From: Neoluteolibacter marinus
GTDB taxonomy: Bacteria > Verrucomicrobiota > Verrucomicrobiia > Verrucomicrobiales > Akkermansiaceae
Length of the DNA: 64,000 nucleotides
Reading direction: 5' to 3'
NCBI RefSeq assembly: GCF_014904755.1
Contig: NZ_JACZFQ010000021.1
Span: 1 to 64,000 of the forward strand
Below are positions 41,642-51,087 of this stretch, piece after piece. How positions within the stretch are numbered: the stretch's first letter is position 1; the number at the start of each line of letters is the position of its first letter. The position numbers were made by a program, and so were the translations under genes. The notes under the pieces are model-generated. The model did no database searches. It had not been told where the DNA came from and worked only from the letters and a program-made list of their open reading frames with translations.

Positions 41642-43060
41642 GTGAGCACCGCGAACGTCCAATACAAAGCCGGCAAACAGCCCGATCCCCGCGAATACCG
41701 GCTAATCTTCAAGAACGTCGACCGCGAGGGATGGGATCCGTCGATCGACTGCTACCTGCGCGACGGAGGCTACGAGGACCTGAAGAAGGCCCTCGGCATG
41801 GAACCGAAGGCGATCACCGAAGAGGTGAAGAAGTCCGGCCTGCGCGGCCGCGGCGGTGCGGGCTTCCCGACCGGCCTCAAGTGGACCTTCATCCCGCCGA
41901 CCAACACCAAGCCGGTCTACCTGATCTGCAACTGCGACGAGTCCGAGCCCGGCACCTTCAAGGACCGCTACATCGTCCACCAGGATCCCCATCAGCTCAT
42001 CGAGGGCATGGTGATCTCCTGCTTCGCTGTCGGCGCCAAGATCGCTTACATCTACATCCGCGAGGAGTTTCCCGAGGCGGCCCGGATCCTTGAGAAGGCC
42101 ATCGAGGAAGCCCGTGCGAAGAACTTCGTCGGCGAGAATGTCCTCGGTTCCGGATTCGACCTGGAGATCTACGTCCACCGCGGTGCCGCCGCCTACATCT
42201 GCGGCGAGGAGACCGGCCTGATCGAGTCGCTCGAAGGCAAGCGCGCCTACCCGCGGATCAAGCCGCCTTATTTCCCCGCGGCGCTCGGGCTCTACATGTG
42301 CCCGACCATCGTCAACAACGTCGAATCGTTGTGCCACGTGAAGCACATCGTCCGCATGACCGGCGATGAATACGCCAAGCTCGGCGTGGCCCGCAACACC
42401 GGCACCCGCATCCTCTGCGTCTCCGGCGACGTCAAGAAGCCCGGCTACTTCGAGGTCGAGGTCGGCAAGATCACGATGCGCGAGCTCCTCTACGACATGT
42501 GCGGGGGCCCCAAGGACGGCCGCGAATTCAAGGCGGTCATCCCGGGCGGTTCGTCGTCGAAGATCCTCCGTTGTGACGAGGAATTCACCCTCCGGGGCCA
42601 AGGCCCGGACGGCACCGACAAGAAACTCGGCTTCTGGGACATCCCGATGGATTTCGACTCCCTCGCCGCCTGCGGATCGATGGCCGGCTCGGGCGGGGTC
42701 ATCGTCATGGACGACTCGCGCAAGATGTCGTGGGTGCTCAACAATATCAACTCGTTCTACGCCCACGAATCCTGCGGCCAGTGCACGCCCTGCCGCGAGG
42801 GCTCGATGTGGATGAAGAAAATCTCCGACCGGATCGTTGCCGGCGAAGCGTCGCCGAAAGACATCGAAACCCTGGAGAGCGTCGCCTACCAGATCGACGG
42901 ACGCACGATCTGCGCCTTTGGCGAAGCGTCGTCCTGGCCCGTCGAGGCGATCATCGCGAAATACCGCGAGGAGCTCCTTGCCGACACCAATCCCGACAAC
43001 GACGCCGTGCCGCACAATCCGGAAGCCGAAGCCCAGCGCCGCTTCCTGCAGCACGCCTGA
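41642..43060 (+). CDS. nuoF: NADH-quinone oxidoreductase subunit F
   Basis: This 472-residue 51-kDa subunit of complex I carries FMN and the N3 [4Fe-4S] cluster and oxidises NADH. Visible motifs are GRGGAGFPTGLKW (about 69-81, nucleotide/FMN site), AYICGEETGLIESLEGKR (near 183), and the cluster ligands SCGQCTPCREG (near 377) with a fourth Cys in RTICAFG (near 422). The start is a GTG at 41642 giving V/M-STANVQYKAG. A strong hairpin (43093-43120) follows the stop, so the nuo cluster ends here. Confidence 0.97.
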   Translation: MSTANVQYKAGKQPDPREYRLIFKNVDREGWDPSIDCYLRDGGYEDLKKALGMEPKAITEEVKKSGLRGRGGAGFPTGLKWTFIPPTNTKPVYLICNCDESEPGTFKDRYIVHQDPHQLIEGMVISCFAVGAKIAYIYIREEFPEAARILEKAIEEARAKNFVGENVLGSGFDLEIYVHRGAAAYICGEETGLIESLEGKRAYPRIKPPYFPAALGLYMCPTIVNNVESLCHVKHIVRMTGDEYAKLGVARNTGTRILCVSGDVKKPGYFEVEVGKITMRELLYDMCGGPKDGREFKAVIPGGSSSKILRCDEEFTLRGQGPDGTDKKLGFWDIPMDFDSLAACGSMAGSGGVIVMDDSRKMSWVLNNINSFYAHESCGQCTPCREGSMWMKKISDRIVAGEASPKDIETLESVAYQIDGRTICAFGEASSWPVEAIIAKYREELLADTNPDNDAVPHNPEAEAQRRFLQHA

Positions 43061-43092
43061 TCCAAGCGGAAACCGCACAGCTTTCGACCTTC

Positions 43093-43124
43093 AGCGGAGC
43101 CACCCATGGGTGGCTCCGCTTTTC
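43093..43124 (+). terminator. Strong terminator after nuoF
   Basis: A perfect inverted repeat, AGCGGAGCCACCC (43093-43105) with GGGTGGCTCCGCT (43108-43120), forms a stem of about 12 bp with a minimal loop. It is followed by TTTCTTT. It lies 33 bp after the nuoF stop. Confidence 0.92.
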
Positions 43125-43331
43125 TTTGGGGACGATGCACCTCCCCCTTTTGGGTTAGGACCTGTCGCAAAATTCCCAGATCCCGTCGCATTAACCCTAG
43201 AACCCTCTGATTTCCAATACGTTGCAACATTTCTAGGCTTGTCGAAACACGGAATTGCCCTGAGATTCCCCGCCAATGATCGCCGGAGTCCCGTCCCACC
43301 CGACGTCCCGCGATCAAAAACCCAACCCGCG

Positions 43332-46300
43332 ATGATCTCCCGAAACCCGTGTCCACCGGCAACCGGCGTTGCCGGCTCGCTGCCCTGTCGAATCCTTGCA
43401 ATCTCCCTGCTCGCCACCCACGCCCGCGCGGAACTGACCAACCGCTGGTCGTTCAATGATCCCGCCGGCGACGCCCCGTCCGGGACGACGATGGTCGACT
43501 CGATTTCAGGCGCCGTCGCCACGGTGATCGGCCAGTATGTCACCCTCGCGAGCTTCGACGGCGCGGCACTCCGCCTTCCCGGTACATCCAATGGCAACCA
43601 TTCACTGGGTTTCATGTCGGCCTACGTCGACCTGCCCAACGGGATCGTCAGCTCGAAAGCGAACTTCAGCGTCGAGATCTGGGCCACCCCTTTCACCACC
43701 ACCGGATACGACCGGCTTTTCGACTTCGGGCGCACCCGCGGCATCGACACCCACGGACCGGGTGCCGCCGACGGGGAGATCGTCGACGTCAACGGACAGG
43801 GCCAGACCCCGGGAGCAACCCAGGCGGAGGACAACCTCTACCTCTCGTTAAGCCTGGGCGCGGATCCCAACTCCATGCGGATGGACGCCATGATCAATGC
43901 CGACGGATCCAACCCCGATCTTTACCACGACACCAACCTCGCCACCACCCTGGGCACCAGCCACCACTATGTCTTCACCTTCGAGGACGGTGCCGGCAGC
44001 TACGGAAGTAACGGCGGGCAGGTCAAATGGTACCGGGACGGATCGCTGCTCCACACCGCGGACGTCGATTTTCGCCTGTCGCAACTCGAGGACGTCAACA
44101 ACTGGCTCGGACGGTCCCAATGGGCGAACGACTGGAATGCCGACGCATCCTACGATGAGTGCCGTATTTATGACCATGCACTGAGCCTCGGGGAAGTGAC
44201 CGCCAACCTGGCCGCAGGCCCGGACGTGCTCGTCGATCCTCCGGACCCGGTCGCCCCCCCGGTCGCCGACCATCTCTGGACTTTCACCACCCAGGCGCAA
44301 TCGGAGGTTCCGTCGGGAGTCACGTTCACCGATGAACTCGGCGGCCTGATCGCCACTTTGAAGGGTAACGGGGCATCCCTCAACGGCGGTGCCGTGGTCC
44401 TGCCCGGCTCCACCACCGGGGCGCAGCCCGCCTCCAGCATCTCGGCCTACATCGACCTTCCCAACGGAATCGCGACGGCCACCGACAGCGTCACCTTCGA
44501 AGCTTGGGCCACGCCATTGTCGTCGAAGAACTGGCAGCGCCTCTTCGACTTCGGTCGCTGCAACGTCACCAGCGGTCCGGACGCGGCGCCGGGCGAGATC
44601 GTCGATGGCACCGCATCGCCCGCCTTTGGCGGCTATGACAATCTCAGCCTCACCCTCAACACCGGCGGCAACCTCAACTCCCAGCAACTTGAGGGCCAGA
44701 TCGGCGGGAACGCCGCCCAGTATTCAAGCACCACGGCCGCCACGGTCGTCGGGACCCGCTACCACTACGTCCTCGTCGTCGAGGATGGCGCCGGCACCCA
44801 CGGCAGCGCCGGATGCCAGGCACGCTGGTACCGCAACGGGGCTCTCCAAAACTCCGAGGACTTCCCCTTCCACCTCTCGCAGCTCAGCGACGTGAACAAC
44901 TGGATCGGCCGCTCGATGTATTCCGGCGACTCCAACTCCAACCTGTCGCTCGACGAGTTCCGCATCTACCGCCGGGTCATCACCCCCGCCGAGATCGTGG
45001 CCAGCTACGGTGCGGGCCCCGACCCGACCGTGGGACCGCCCGAACCTCCGGCACCGGCGCCGGTTCCTTCTCGCCGCTGGACCTTCGACACGGAACCCGG
45101 GGATGCGCTTCCCGGCACCACCTTCCTCGATGAGGCGACCGGCGAGATCGCCACGGTGCAGGGAAATGGCGCCACGCTCAACGGCAGCGAACTCGTCCTC
45201 GAAGGCGCGATCACCACCGGCAACCAGATCGTCGAGAACATCTCGTCGTACCTCGATCTGCCGAACGGGATCATCTCGTCACGACCCAGCCTGACCGTCG
45301 AAGCCTGGCTGACGCCCCTCTCTTCGAGAAACTGGCAGCGCGTCTTTGATTTCGGGAATTCGTCGATCACCAGCGGCACCGGCGCCGAGCCCGGTGAGAT
45401 CATCGACGGTGGCCAGCTTCCCGGCAACTTCGTCGCCAACGACAACCTCTTCCTGTCCCTCAACGTCGGCGGCACCCTCGGCTCCCACCGCCTTGCCGCG
45501 AAGATCGGCGGCGGCGGCGAGACCTCGCCCGGCAACACCGACCTGTCGACCATCACCGAGGTGGGCACCGAGTACCATTTCGTCATGACCGTGGCCGATG
45601 GCGCCGGCACCGCGGGCCCGGGCGGTTGCCTGGTCAAGTGGTACCGCGACGGCACCCTCTACGGCACCGCCGACCTCGCCTACCGGCTGCCCGACCTCGC
45701 CGACGTCAACAACTGGATCGGCCGCTCGATGTGGGCCGCCGACTCCAACTCCAACCTCAAGCTGAACGAACTGCGCATCTACGACCGCGCCATCTCCAGC
45801 GCCGAGGTCGCCTCCTCGCGGACCGCCGGTCCGGATGCCGTGTTCGAGCCACCCGTCACGGTGGACGACTCGGCCACCATCCACGCCGATCAGAAGGTGC
45901 TCGTCGATGTCCTTGCCAACGACAGCGGCGGCCCGCTGCCGGGGACCCTGGAAATCGTCGCGCCTCCGTCCACCGGCATTGCCTCGGTCGACAACGGCCG
46001 GATCCTCTATGCTCATTCCGGAAGCAGCTCGTCACCGGTCACTTTCACCTACCGCGTCGGCAACGTCAGCGGGAACACCGCCGAAGGCACCGTCACCATC
46101 GATTTCGCCACCTCGCTGCGGCTCACCAACGAGGCCCTCGCCATGCCGGCCGCGCCCCCGGTGAACACCTGGCAGATGGTCGATGCCCTGCCCGGCCTCA
46201 CCTTCAACCAGCCCATCTGCATCACGGCGGTTCCCGGCGACACCAACCGGCTTTTCGTTTGCGAACGGATCGCCAAGATCAAGCACGTCCCGGATGTCAC

Positions 46301-48743
46301 CGCCGCCACGCCGGTGCAGAACACCTTCCTCGACCTCCAGGCGGTCATCGCCGGTCGCACGCCGACGGAGACCATCGAAGGCGGCGCGAATGCCGAGCAC
46401 GGCCTGCTCGGCCTCGCCTTCCACCCGCAGTATGCCGGCAACGGCTACTTCTACGTCGCCTACACCGTGCGCATCAACGGCGGCGCCTACTACCAGCGCA
46501 TCTCGCGCTTCCAGGTCAACGCCGGCGATCCCGACACGGCCGACCCGGCCTCCGAACTAATCCTTCTCCAGCAGCTCGACGAAGGGTCTAACCACGACGG
46601 TGGCGACCTTCACTTCGGGCCGGACGGTTACCTCTACTACACCGCCGGCGACGAGCTCGCCCAGCGCGACGTCCTGCAAAACAGCCAGAAGATCAACCTC
46701 GACTTCTTCTCCGGCATCTTCCGCATCGACGTCGACAAAAAGCCCGGCAACCTCGAGCCCAATCCCCACTCCGCCATCCCCACCGACGGCGGCATCGCCC
46801 GCTTCTCGGTGCCCGTCGACAATCCCTTCGTCCACACCTCCCTCGGCGGCACCTGGGACGGCTTCTACAACGGCAACGAGATCACGCCGCTCGGCAGCGT
46901 GCGCACCGAGTTCTGGTGCACCGGCCTGCGCCATGTCTGGCGCTTCTCCTTCGACGAGGAAACCGGCGACCTGTGGGCCGGCGACGTTGGCCAGGACACC
47001 TATGAGGAGGTCAACAAGATCATCAAGGGCGGCAACTACGGCTGGGTCTACCGCGAGGGCTTCCACGACACCGCCTTCACCAATCCCGTGCCACCGGCGA
47101 AACCGGCCGGCTTCACCAGCATCGATCCCGTCTACGAGTACGTCCACACCGCCCTCGCCGGCGACGCCAACTTCAAGGGCAACTCCGTCGTCGGTGGCCA
47201 CGTCTACCGCGGCACGCGCTACCCCTCGCTGGTCGGCACCTACATCTTCAGCGACTCCGTCTCCGGCCACGTCTGGCAAATGGACACCGGCAGCGGCGCC
47301 ACCGTGCGCCTGACCGGATTGCCCGGCGCCTACGGCGTGATCTCCACCCAGGGCGTCGACCCGTCGAACAAGGACCCGCTGTTCGCCGCCTACCTCACTG
47401 GCAAGATCATGCGCCTTTCCTCCGGTAGCGATGCTTCCAGCGGCTTCCCCGCCACGCTCTCCGCCACCGGCCTGTTCTCCGACCTCAGCGATCTGTCGCC
47501 CGCGTCCGGCCTCCTGCCCTACCAGCCGAACCTCACCTTCTGGAGCGACCACGCCATCAAGCGCCGCTGGTTCGCCATCCCCGATGCCACCAGCCACATG
47601 GCCTGGAGCAAGGAAGGCAACTGGTCCTATCCGGCCGGCATGCTGTGGGTGAAACATTTCGACCTCGAACTCGAACGGGGCAACCCCGCCACCCGCAAGC
47701 GCGTCGAAACCCGGGTCCTCGTCAAGACCGACACCGGGGCCTATGGCGTGAGCTACCGGTGGAACGAGGCGCAGACCGAAGCCACCCTCGTCGGCGACGG
47801 CGGCGAGGAATTCGACATCGACATCGATGAAGGCGGCACCCCCCACGTCCAGCACTGGCAGATCCCCGGACGGTCGTCCTGCATCACCTGCCACGGCGAC
47901 AATCCCCTTTCCTTCAACACGCGCCAGCTCAACCGCGACGGCTCGATCAACGGCTTCGCCGGCAACCAGATCAACCTGCTGGCCGCCCACGACTTCCTTT
48001 CCAACACGCCCGACCCGGTGGCAACGCTCGGCCGCCACATCGCGCCCGATGACACCCAGCATCCGGTCGAGGAACGGGTCCGATCCTACCTCGCCGTGAA
48101 CTGCGCCTACTGCCACCAGGCGGGAGGCAGCGTGGATGGCTTCTGGGACGGCCGCCCGGAACTGACGCTCGAGCAGACCGGCCTGATCCATGGCATCCCG
48201 GTCAACAACGGCGGTAGTCCTGAAAACCAGTACGTGGTCCCCGGCGACATCGCCCACAGCATCGTGCTCAGCCGCGTGGCCGCCACCAACGGCTTCACCC
48301 GCATGCCCCCGCTGGCCACCAGCGAACTCGACCAGAGCGGCATCGCCCTGCTCACGGAGTGGATCCAGGATTCCCTCCCCGGACATCCGCTCTACGACCA
48401 GTGGCGCGACGGCTACTTCGCGCCAGGCGACCCGGACGGCGACAAGGCCATCGACTTCGACGGCGACGGCCTCGACAACTACACCGAGTATCTCCTCGGC
48501 AGTTCACCGCTCACCGGAACCGGCGCCTGGCAGGCGATGATCGGTGACGGCGGCAGCACCCTGAGCTTCCTGCGCAAGGCCTACCGCCGCTATCAGATTG
48601 AAACAAGCGACGACCTCAGCGGCTGGCAACCCTGGGACGCCCCGGAAAACCACGATGGTTACAGTACCTCGGACACCCCCGTGAACCTCGCCATTCCACC
48701 CGGCGACCGCCGCTTCTTCCGCTTCCAGGTCACCGAGCCGTGA
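43332..48743 (+). CDS. Giant secreted LamG x3 / PQQ-type sugar dehydrogenase / dihaem cytochrome fusion
   Basis: This 1,803-residue protein begins with a signal peptide (1-34). Three tandem LamG/concanavalin-like domains (about 36-290, 300-555 and 570-835) share DLPNGI, (L/V)FDFG and NNW(I/L)GRS blocks. An Ig-like domain is at about 838-925. A beta-propeller of the glucose/sorbosone dehydrogenase type spans about 945-1375 (GLLGLAFHPQYAGNGYFYVA, then SNHDGGDLHFGPDGYLYY). The C-terminal domain has two haem c motifs, CITCH (1517-1521) and CAYCH (1591-1595), and a DPDGD...DFDGDGLDNYTEY calcium-type loop ends it near 1700. It probably oxidises sugar outside the cell and passes electrons to its own haems. 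PQQ use is inferred from the family. Confidence 0.87.
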   Translation: MISRNPCPPATGVAGSLPCRILAISLLATHARAELTNRWSFNDPAGDAPSGTTMVDSISGAVATVIGQYVTLASFDGAALRLPGTSNGNHSLGFMSAYVDLPNGIVSSKANFSVEIWATPFTTTGYDRLFDFGRTRGIDTHGPGAADGEIVDVNGQGQTPGATQAEDNLYLSLSLGADPNSMRMDAMINADGSNPDLYHDTNLATTLGTSHHYVFTFEDGAGSYGSNGGQVKWYRDGSLLHTADVDFRLSQLEDVNNWLGRSQWANDWNADASYDECRIYDHALSLGEVTANLAAGPDVLVDPPDPVAPPVADHLWTFTTQAQSEVPSGVTFTDELGGLIATLKGNGASLNGGAVVLPGSTTGAQPASSISAYIDLPNGIATATDSVTFEAWATPLSSKNWQRLFDFGRCNVTSGPDAAPGEIVDGTASPAFGGYDNLSLTLNTGGNLNSQQLEGQIGGNAAQYSSTTAATVVGTRYHYVLVVEDGAGTHGSAGCQARWYRNGALQNSEDFPFHLSQLSDVNNWIGRSMYSGDSNSNLSLDEFRIYRRVITPAEIVASYGAGPDPTVGPPEPPAPAPVPSRRWTFDTEPGDALPGTTFLDEATGEIATVQGNGATLNGSELVLEGAITTGNQIVENISSYLDLPNGIISSRPSLTVEAWLTPLSSRNWQRVFDFGNSSITSGTGAEPGEIIDGGQLPGNFVANDNLFLSLNVGGTLGSHRLAAKIGGGGETSPGNTDLSTITEVGTEYHFVMTVADGAGTAGPGGCLVKWYRDGTLYGTADLAYRLPDLADVNNWIGRSMWAADSNSNLKLNELRIYDRAISSAEVASSRTAGPDAVFEPPVTVDDSATIHADQKVLVDVLANDSGGPLPGTLEIVAPPSTGIASVDNGRILYAHSGSSSSPVTFTYRVGNVSGNTAEGTVTIDFATSLRLTNEALAMPAAPPVNTWQMVDALPGLTFNQPICITAVPGDTNRLFVCERIAKIKHVPDVTAATPVQNTFLDLQAVIAGRTPTETIEGGANAEHGLLGLAFHPQYAGNGYFYVAYTVRINGGAYYQRISRFQVNAGDPDTADPASELILLQQLDEGSNHDGGDLHFGPDGYLYYTAGDELAQRDVLQNSQKINLDFFSGIFRIDVDKKPGNLEPNPHSAIPTDGGIARFSVPVDNPFVHTSLGGTWDGFYNGNEITPLGSVRTEFWCTGLRHVWRFSFDEETGDLWAGDVGQDTYEEVNKIIKGGNYGWVYREGFHDTAFTNPVPPAKPAGFTSIDPVYEYVHTALAGDANFKGNSVVGGHVYRGTRYPSLVGTYIFSDSVSGHVWQMDTGSGATVRLTGLPGAYGVISTQGVDPSNKDPLFAAYLTGKIMRLSSGSDASSGFPATLSATGLFSDLSDLSPASGLLPYQPNLTFWSDHAIKRRWFAIPDATSHMAWSKEGNWSYPAGMLWVKHFDLELERGNPATRKRVETRVLVKTDTGAYGVSYRWNEAQTEATLVGDGGEEFDIDIDEGGTPHVQHWQIPGRSSCITCHGDNPLSFNTRQLNRDGSINGFAGNQINLLAAHDFLSNTPDPVATLGRHIAPDDTQHPVEERVRSYLAVNCAYCHQAGGSVDGFWDGRPELTLEQTGLIHGIPVNNGGSPENQYVVPGDIAHSIVLSRVAATNGFTRMPPLATSELDQSGIALLTEWIQDSLPGHPLYDQWRDGYFAPGDPDGDKAIDFDGDGLDNYTEYLLGSSPLTGTGAWQAMIGDGGSTLSFLRKAYRRYQIETSDDLSGWQPWDAPENHDGYSTSDTPVNLAIPPGDRRFFRFQVTEP

Positions 48744-49043
48744 TCAAAGCAAGCCGCCTTCGCCCCAGAGATTCACCCAGACGACCAGAGCCCCTGCGGC
48801 CACGACGAGGCAGGCGTTCGTCACGAAACCCCACGACCAACCCCGCCCCCCGCGGCCTGGCCACAAACGGATCAGACAAGCGATCGCCGCCAGGAGGGAG
48901 ATCAGGACAGCCATCTCAAGGTACCAGTGGATGGCGAAAAACAGCTCCCACGAATGACGGGCCGCCAAGTGGCCACATGCCGTGGACGCAACCGCCACCG
49001 GCAGGGGTAACAAGCATCTCCACTCTCCCTGTTTTTTCTCCAC
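48744..49043 (-). CDS. Small membrane protein, function unknown
   Basis: This 99-residue protein starts at a GTG (49043; V/M-EKKQGEWRCLLPLPVAVAS). It has about three hydrophobic helices, the best being LEMAVLISLLAAIACLIRLW and FVTNACLVVAAGALVVWVNL. No family is recognised. Its stop codon abuts that of the giant fusion gene (TGA at 48741-48743 meets TCA at 48744-48746). It is reported because the hydrophobic pattern is coherent and no better frame covers the interval; it could still be non-coding. Confidence 0.5.
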   Translation of the reverse strand: MEKKQGEWRCLLPLPVAVASTACGHLAARHSWELFFAIHWYLEMAVLISLLAAIACLIRLWPGRGGRGWSWGFVTNACLVVAAGALVVWVNLWGEGGLL

Positions 49044-49127
49044 CCCGGTATTGTTGGCCCCGGGGAAGGGCTTGTGAATTCAAGATCACATTGCCGTCCC
49101 ATTTCGTTCGCCCGGCCGCGGGCGTGG

Positions 49128-49292
49128 CGGAGCGCCGACTTCAGTCGGCTTGGATGGTTGGTCAGCAGCAGAAGGGTTGAAAGCACTGCTTTCCGGGTCA
49201 TCAGCCCTCCATCCCCGATCAACTTGGGGCAAGAATGATGCAAAAGTGTCACCTGAAACCTTCTGTCCAAGCCGGATGAATCCGGCGCTCCG
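49128..49292. repeat. REP-like pair: two inverted imperfect palindromic repeats about 110 bp apart
   Basis: A 27-bp block at 49128-49154 recurs in inverted orientation at 49266-49292 with four mismatches. Each block holds its own hairpin: CCGACTTCAGTCGG on the left, CCGGATTCATCCGG (on either strand) on the right. The differences are compensatory within each hairpin, so both stems are kept. The outer segments CGGAGCGCCG and GGCTTGGA are shared. This is the shape of a REP doublet (BIME-like unit) or a small MITE. It lies between the starts of minus-strand genes and ends 11 bp before the stop of the repeat-protein gene at 49303. Confidence 0.8.
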
Positions 49293-49302
49293 TTGACGCG
49301 GG

Positions 49303-51087
49303 TCAACGCTTGGGGCCGTCCTTCAGATACTGATCCACCGCTTCCCGGTCCGCGGCGGGCAAGGTGGCGACCCACTGCTTCGCGGCGTTCGGGTCATACT
49401 GCGCCCAGTTCGCGGCGAGGTTCTTCTGCGCCCACAGCCGGGCGTCGCCCTCGGGGAGGGTGCTGGTCCACGCGCTGGCCGCCTGGGGATCTTTCAGCCC
49501 CCAGGTCACGGCGTGGCGGGAAGCGGAGGCGACCAGGTTGCGGGTGGCTCGATCCTGATTCTCGTCATCCTCCGTGGCGGGTCGCTCCATCAGGTAGGCG
49601 ATGGCGTCGCCCCTGAGGGCGGGATCAATTCCCATGCCGTAATCGTTTCCGGAGATGGCCCGGGCCACGGAGACCTTGCTCTCGTCCGGCAAGGTCTGGA
49701 ACTGCTTGGAGAGTTCCGCCATCTGCTCCTTGTTCCAACCATTGAGCATCCGCATCAGCTCATAGCCACTGTTCGACTGCGGGTCGAAGGCGGCGGCCTT
49801 CTCGAACCACTGATCGGGCGTCTCGACCTTGGCCGAGGCAGAACCAAAGCCGAAGGGATCATCTCCCCGGTTCTCGACGGCCTGCGCGACGGTCTCGCGA
49901 TCGGCCTCCGAGCCGAGCAGCGCCATCAGTTCTGCGGTCCTGGCTTCGTCTCGGGAGAAGCGGGAAAAGATGTTCCTGAGCGCATTCTGGCGATCGGAGG
50001 AGTCCAGTCCCGCACTTTCCAAGGCACGGATCGCGCCTTCCGGATCGCGGCCGGACAGGGTCTGGATGGCTCGCGCTTTTAAAAACTTGGCCTGGCGGTC
50101 TTCAAAGCCGTGGCCCTCGTAGTCGAGAGCCAGCCAGGTGGCCGCGTTCTCATCAGAGATGAATCGGTAATAGACATCGGAAAACTTCGCCTTCCAGGAA
50201 GCGGGGAACTGATCGAGGTCGGCGAGAATCTTGTCACCGAAGTTCACGTTGTTGCCGTTGTTGAGGGCGGTCTCGAAGAGCTTCCAACCGTCCGGACGCT
50301 CGAAGAGACTTCGGATCTCGGAGTCAAAGTCCGTTTTGAGCCGCTGCCCGGTCAAGGCGGACTCGGCCTGGAGGCGGACATGGTCAGGCAGGGACTCCAG
50401 CGCGGCCTCCAGGGCGGCCGGCGAGTTCTCGGCGAGGTCGCGGAGGAACCCCTGGGCCCGGTAGGTGTCGTTCATGCTGATCTCGCCATTGGCAATCATC
50501 TCCCGGTAGCGGGCCAGGGCGAGGGCGGGGTCATTCCGGGCGATCTTGCCGAGGGCCTGGAGTTCCTTTCCAAGGTCCGGGGTCTCCTTGAAGAAGGAGA
50601 GCAGGCGCTGGGGATCCTCCTCCGCCCAGCGGGTGAAGACCGCGTCCGAGGACTGCTCGTTCTCGCGGATGCTCCAGGCGAGGAATCCCTCGGGGTCCTC
50701 CCGCTTCCAGCGCTCCTTGGCGAGCTTGTTGAAGAGGGTGAGCTCGAAGCCAGTGCGGTCCTCGAACCATCGCTCGTCGAGCCAGCGCCCGATCTCGTCG
50801 AGCGGCAGCGAATTCACCAGCGAGATGGTGGCGCGCATGCGGTCCTGGGCGGAGCCGGCGTCGAGGACGGCGCGCATCAGCTGCTTGGCCTGCTCCGTGG
50901 GGCCGTAGACGCGCCGGGTGCGCGTGGCGCGGGAGGAGGACTTGGTGGCGCGGTCAGCGGCGGACTTTTCCCCGGCGGCGGGCGCGGGCTTGCCCCCGGC
51001 GAGCTGCCAGCCGGCGGTGGCGGTGGCGAGGAAGAGCAGCGCGAAGGAAACGAGGCGGCCGGGGGATGAAGAGGAGGGTCGGCTCAT
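49303..51087 (-). CDS. Secreted helical-repeat protein (W-repeat family), second of a coupled pair
   Basis: This 594-residue protein has an N-terminal export signal or membrane anchor (about 8-28, PGRLVSFALLFLATATAGWQ) and a basic/Ser-rich linker. The rest is alpha-helical repeat from start to end. Repeat-like turns include EDPEGFLAWSIREN and EDPQRLLSFFKETPD, later RDPEGAIRALESAG, KDPQAASAWTSTLPEG and YDPNAAKQWVATLPAA. The pattern matches the proteins at 29505 and 51084. No catalytic motif is visible. The ATG at 51087 overlaps the stop of the preceding paralogue (ATGA, 51084-51087), so the two are translationally coupled and may act together. Function unknown. Confidence 0.78.
   Translation of the reverse strand: MSRPSSSSPGRLVSFALLFLATATAGWQLAGGKPAPAAGEKSAADRATKSSSRATRTRRVYGPTEQAKQLMRAVLDAGSAQDRMRATISLVNSLPLDEIGRWLDERWFEDRTGFELTLFNKLAKERWKREDPEGFLAWSIRENEQSSDAVFTRWAEEDPQRLLSFFKETPDLGKELQALGKIARNDPALALARYREMIANGEISMNDTYRAQGFLRDLAENSPAALEAALESLPDHVRLQAESALTGQRLKTDFDSEIRSLFERPDGWKLFETALNNGNNVNFGDKILADLDQFPASWKAKFSDVYYRFISDENAATWLALDYEGHGFEDRQAKFLKARAIQTLSGRDPEGAIRALESAGLDSSDRQNALRNIFSRFSRDEARTAELMALLGSEADRETVAQAVENRGDDPFGFGSASAKVETPDQWFEKAAAFDPQSNSGYELMRMLNGWNKEQMAELSKQFQTLPDESKVSVARAISGNDYGMGIDPALRGDAIAYLMERPATEDDENQDRATRNLVASASRHAVTWGLKDPQAASAWTSTLPEGDARLWAQKNLAANWAQYDPNAAKQWVATLPAADREAVDQYLKDGPKR

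Noticed and set aside
41702-43078. Minus-strand open frame of 458 codons opposite nuoF
   Set aside because: nuoF on the plus strand is unambiguous; the other strand is a shadow.
46557-48386. Minus-strand open frame of 609 codons opposite the dihaem fusion gene
   Set aside because: It opposes the sugar-dehydrogenase and haem-motif region; Val/Gly/Ala-rich composition is typical of a GC-rich shadow.
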